A DNA stretch of 64,000 bases from Rhizobium subbaraonis (GTDB lineage Bacteria > Pseudomonadota > Alphaproteobacteria > Rhizobiales > Rhizobiaceae): contig NZ_OBQD01000016.1 in assembly GCF_900220975.1 (NCBI RefSeq), forward strand, positions 73,547-137,546. The letters are read 5' to 3'. The position numbers were made by a program, and so were the translations under genes. Positions 62,798-64,000 of the stretch are shown piece by piece (position 1 is the stretch's first letter; each line of letters opens with the position of its first letter). A model generated the notes under the pieces. It did not search any database. It saw only the letters and a list, made by a program, of their open reading frames with translations, and was not told the origin of the DNA.

Positions 62798-63112
62798 ATG
62801 GCAGTCATCGGCGAATTCACCACCAACGGCAACACCATCGTCGGCAACGTTCGCACTCTAACCGTCGCAATGAAGGCCCGCCTCAATCCCATCGAGCGCG
62901 TCTCCCGCGACGCCCCGGATTTCCGCGTCACCTCTGGCGCCGCCGAAGTGGGAGCCGGCTGGAACTCGGTTTCGGCCAACGGCGAGCCCTACATCTCCTT
63001 GAAGCTCGACGATCCGAGCTTCAACGCCCCGATCAACGCCGCCCTGTGGCCGGCCGAAAAAGAAGGCGACTACGTCCTCGTCTGGTCCCGCCCGAACCGC
63101 GAGGCCGCATGA
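62798..63112 (+). CDS. DUF736 family protein
   Basis: 104 residues from the ATG at 62798, MAVIGEFTTNGNTIVGNVRT. This is a clear DUF736 protein (FTTNGNTIVGNVRTL, RLNPIERVSRDAPDFRVTSG, GAGWNSVSANGEPYISLKLD). The family is widespread on rhizobial plasmids; function unknown. It ends in front of two hairpins that separate it from the convergent HU gene. Confidence 0.9.
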   Translation: MAVIGEFTTNGNTIVGNVRTLTVAMKARLNPIERVSRDAPDFRVTSGAAEVGAGWNSVSANGEPYISLKLDDPSFNAPINAALWPAEKEGDYVLVWSRPNREAA

Positions 63113-63128
63113 CGGGGTCCACAAATGG

Positions 63129-63146
63129 CCCCGCCGCGAGGCGGGG
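63129..63146 (+). terminator. Hairpin after the DUF736 gene
   Basis: CCCCGCC, loop GCGA, GGCGGGG, then TCGTT. The T-tail is weak, so termination is probable rather than certain. Confidence 0.55.
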
Positions 63147-63163
63147 TCGTTCGCAAGACGCGA

Positions 63164-63202
63164 CAAAGCCGGATCCGGGCAGTGCGCAGGGATCCGGCTT
63201 TG
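63164..63202. terminator. Long hairpin between convergent genes
   Basis: CAAAGCCGGATCC, a 13-nt loop, GGATCCGGCTTTG: a perfect 13-bp stem. On either strand AAA or TTT lies at the foot, so it can end transcription from both sides. Confidence 0.75.
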
Positions 63203-63221
63203 CCATTGTCATGGGGATGCC

Positions 63222-63500
63222 TCAGGCGTTGAGTGCGTCCTTCACGGCCTTGCCCGGCGTAAACGTCAGCTTCTTCGCGGCAGCGATCTTGATCGTTGCG
63301 CCGGTTGCCGGGTTGCGGCCCTCGCGCTCCGGCGTTTCCTTCAGCTTGAATTTGCCAAAGCTCGGAATGGACGTCTCCGCACCGGCCAGCGCCGCCTCGG
63401 AAATCTGCCGGAAGACGCTCTCCACAATCGCCTTGGCCTGCGCCTTGCTCAGGTTCTGCTCGGACGCGATCTTGTCTGCAATTTCGTTGGTCGTGGTCAT
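63222..63500 (-). CDS. HU-family DNA-binding protein
   Basis: 92 residues with the full HU signature: NLSKAQAKAIVESVFRQISE, IPSFGKFKLKETPEREGRNP and ATGATIKIAAAKKLTFTPGK. HU proteins bend DNA and assist replication, partition and transposition. The gene is convergent with DUF736. Upstream, AGGAGCC is the ribosome binding site. It may assist the replicon or be a general nucleoid protein; a plasmid-specific copy is likely here. Confidence 0.95.
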   Translation of the reverse strand: MTTTNEIADKIASEQNLSKAQAKAIVESVFRQISEAALAGAETSIPSFGKFKLKETPEREGRNPATGATIKIAAAKKLTFTPGKAVKDALNA

Positions 63501-63890
63501 AATATAATGGCTCCTCGTGTTTCACACCTTCCGGTATGAAGTTGAAGATTTGGCAACGATAGGGGCGATATATCCGCATTCGCCCGAAAAGACGCGAAAA
63601 CCACAGGAATTATGCGTCTTCGGGCGTCCCTGAGGCCCGGTGGGCCATCTACCCCCGTCCAATGGTACAAGGCCGACGAACAGGTTCGGTCTCTCCCGAT
63701 ACGATGAAGATGCAGGCGGGTATCGAACCCACTTGCTTCTTTCCAGTGCCATACGGAGAGGTGGGGTCTGCTCAGATCGTCCCATTGTGCCGTTCGGAAA
63801 TGACGGCCTCAAGGACGCATGGTTCCCCCATGTGTGGACGGCCCGTGGAATGCAAGACTTTTGTATCGATGGGATCGGTCAGGTTCAGTC
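63501..63890. other. Region upstream of HU without a clear gene
   Basis: 390 bp. It should contain the HU promoter on the minus strand. Longer frames on the plus strand lack any family resemblance. A tRNA T-arm-like word occurs at 63716-63734 but no full tRNA is present. Confidence 0.45.
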
Positions 63891-64000
63891 ATGTGTCCGG
63901 CCTTCTATCGTGGCATTGTAGCCACTGGCCCTGATGAAGTCCGCGGATGGAGAGCCAATCAATTTGTCGAGCTCAAGGCTCTGGGGGAACCTAGGCTTTG
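63891..64000 (+). CDS. Unknown protein, partial at the window end
   Basis: A frame from ATG at 63891 remains open to the end of the window: MCPAFYRGIVATGPDEVRGW then RANQFVELKALGEPRL. Only 36 codons are visible, so the call is weak. No family is recognised. Confidence 0.35.
   Translation, partial: MCPAFYRGIVATGPDEVRGWRANQFVELKALGEPRL

Noticed and set aside
63716..63734. tRNA T-arm-like word GTGGGTTCGATACCCGC on the minus strand
   Set aside because: No matching acceptor stem, D-arm or anticodon arm could be found around it, so it is not called a tRNA.

Overview
The window looks like part of a large repABC-type replicon (plasmid or chromid) of a Rhizobiales bacterium of the Agrobacterium/Rhizobium/Brucellaceae kind. 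The evidence is a complete repABC cassette, two SyrB-like genes, a plasmid-type ScpB/DUF1403 pair and a long block of plasmid housekeeping families typical of that order (DUF736, DUF3085, DUF1419, ArdC, an orphan ParB-like protein, a ProQ/FinO-like protein and a very large methylase-helicase). GC content is high throughout. The species cannot be fixed from the sequence alone.

Layout. 1-4.3 kb: ordinary metabolic genes (etfA, etfB and the tail of an aldehyde dehydrogenase) end at an IS21-family element, which has also cut into an IS3-type orfA; this is a rearrangement junction. 4.7-17.1 kb: a defence island. An EcoRII-like nuclease, a Vsr nuclease and a Dcm-like cytosine methylase run leftward. 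Divergently, a tightly overlapping operon encodes a UvrD-like helicase, a DrmA-like helicase, a DrmB-like DUF1998 protein, a NERD-helicase and a protein of unknown function. This looks like a DISARM-class system that has lost or never had the DrmC phospholipase-D protein and is joined to a complete EcoRII-type restriction-modification set. 17.1-20.6 kb: a broken TrlF-like gene, two unknown genes, then scpB and DUF1403. 20.7-24.7 kb: a minimal Tn5053/Tn402-like transposon (tniA, tniB, tniQ) whose terminal inverted repeats can be read directly; a resolvase-site-like palindrome lies 49 bp outside its left end. 24.6-28 kb: a tyrosine recombinase and a HipBA toxin-antitoxin pair.

28.4-31.9 kb: repA-repB-(antisense RNA)-repC. 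31.9-41 kb: decayed DNA with an IS481-type relic, a CoiA-like gene, two repABC-type parS palindromes, a ruined dinB, two SyrB-like genes and an IS630-type element that needs a -1 frameshift. 41.5-63.5 kb: a colinear block of plasmid backbone genes on the + strand, many overlapping by ATGA or TGATG, broken only by the leftward NYN-domain gene and the leftward HU gene at the end.

How it may work together. The cytosine methylase probably marks CCWGG sites as self for both the EcoRII-like nuclease and the DISARM-like module, while Vsr repairs the T:G mismatches that this methylation causes. RepA and RepB would partition the replicon using the two parS sites near 35.1-35.3 kb. ArdC and the other backbone genes would help the replicon to establish in new hosts. 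These functional links are inference from gene content and order.
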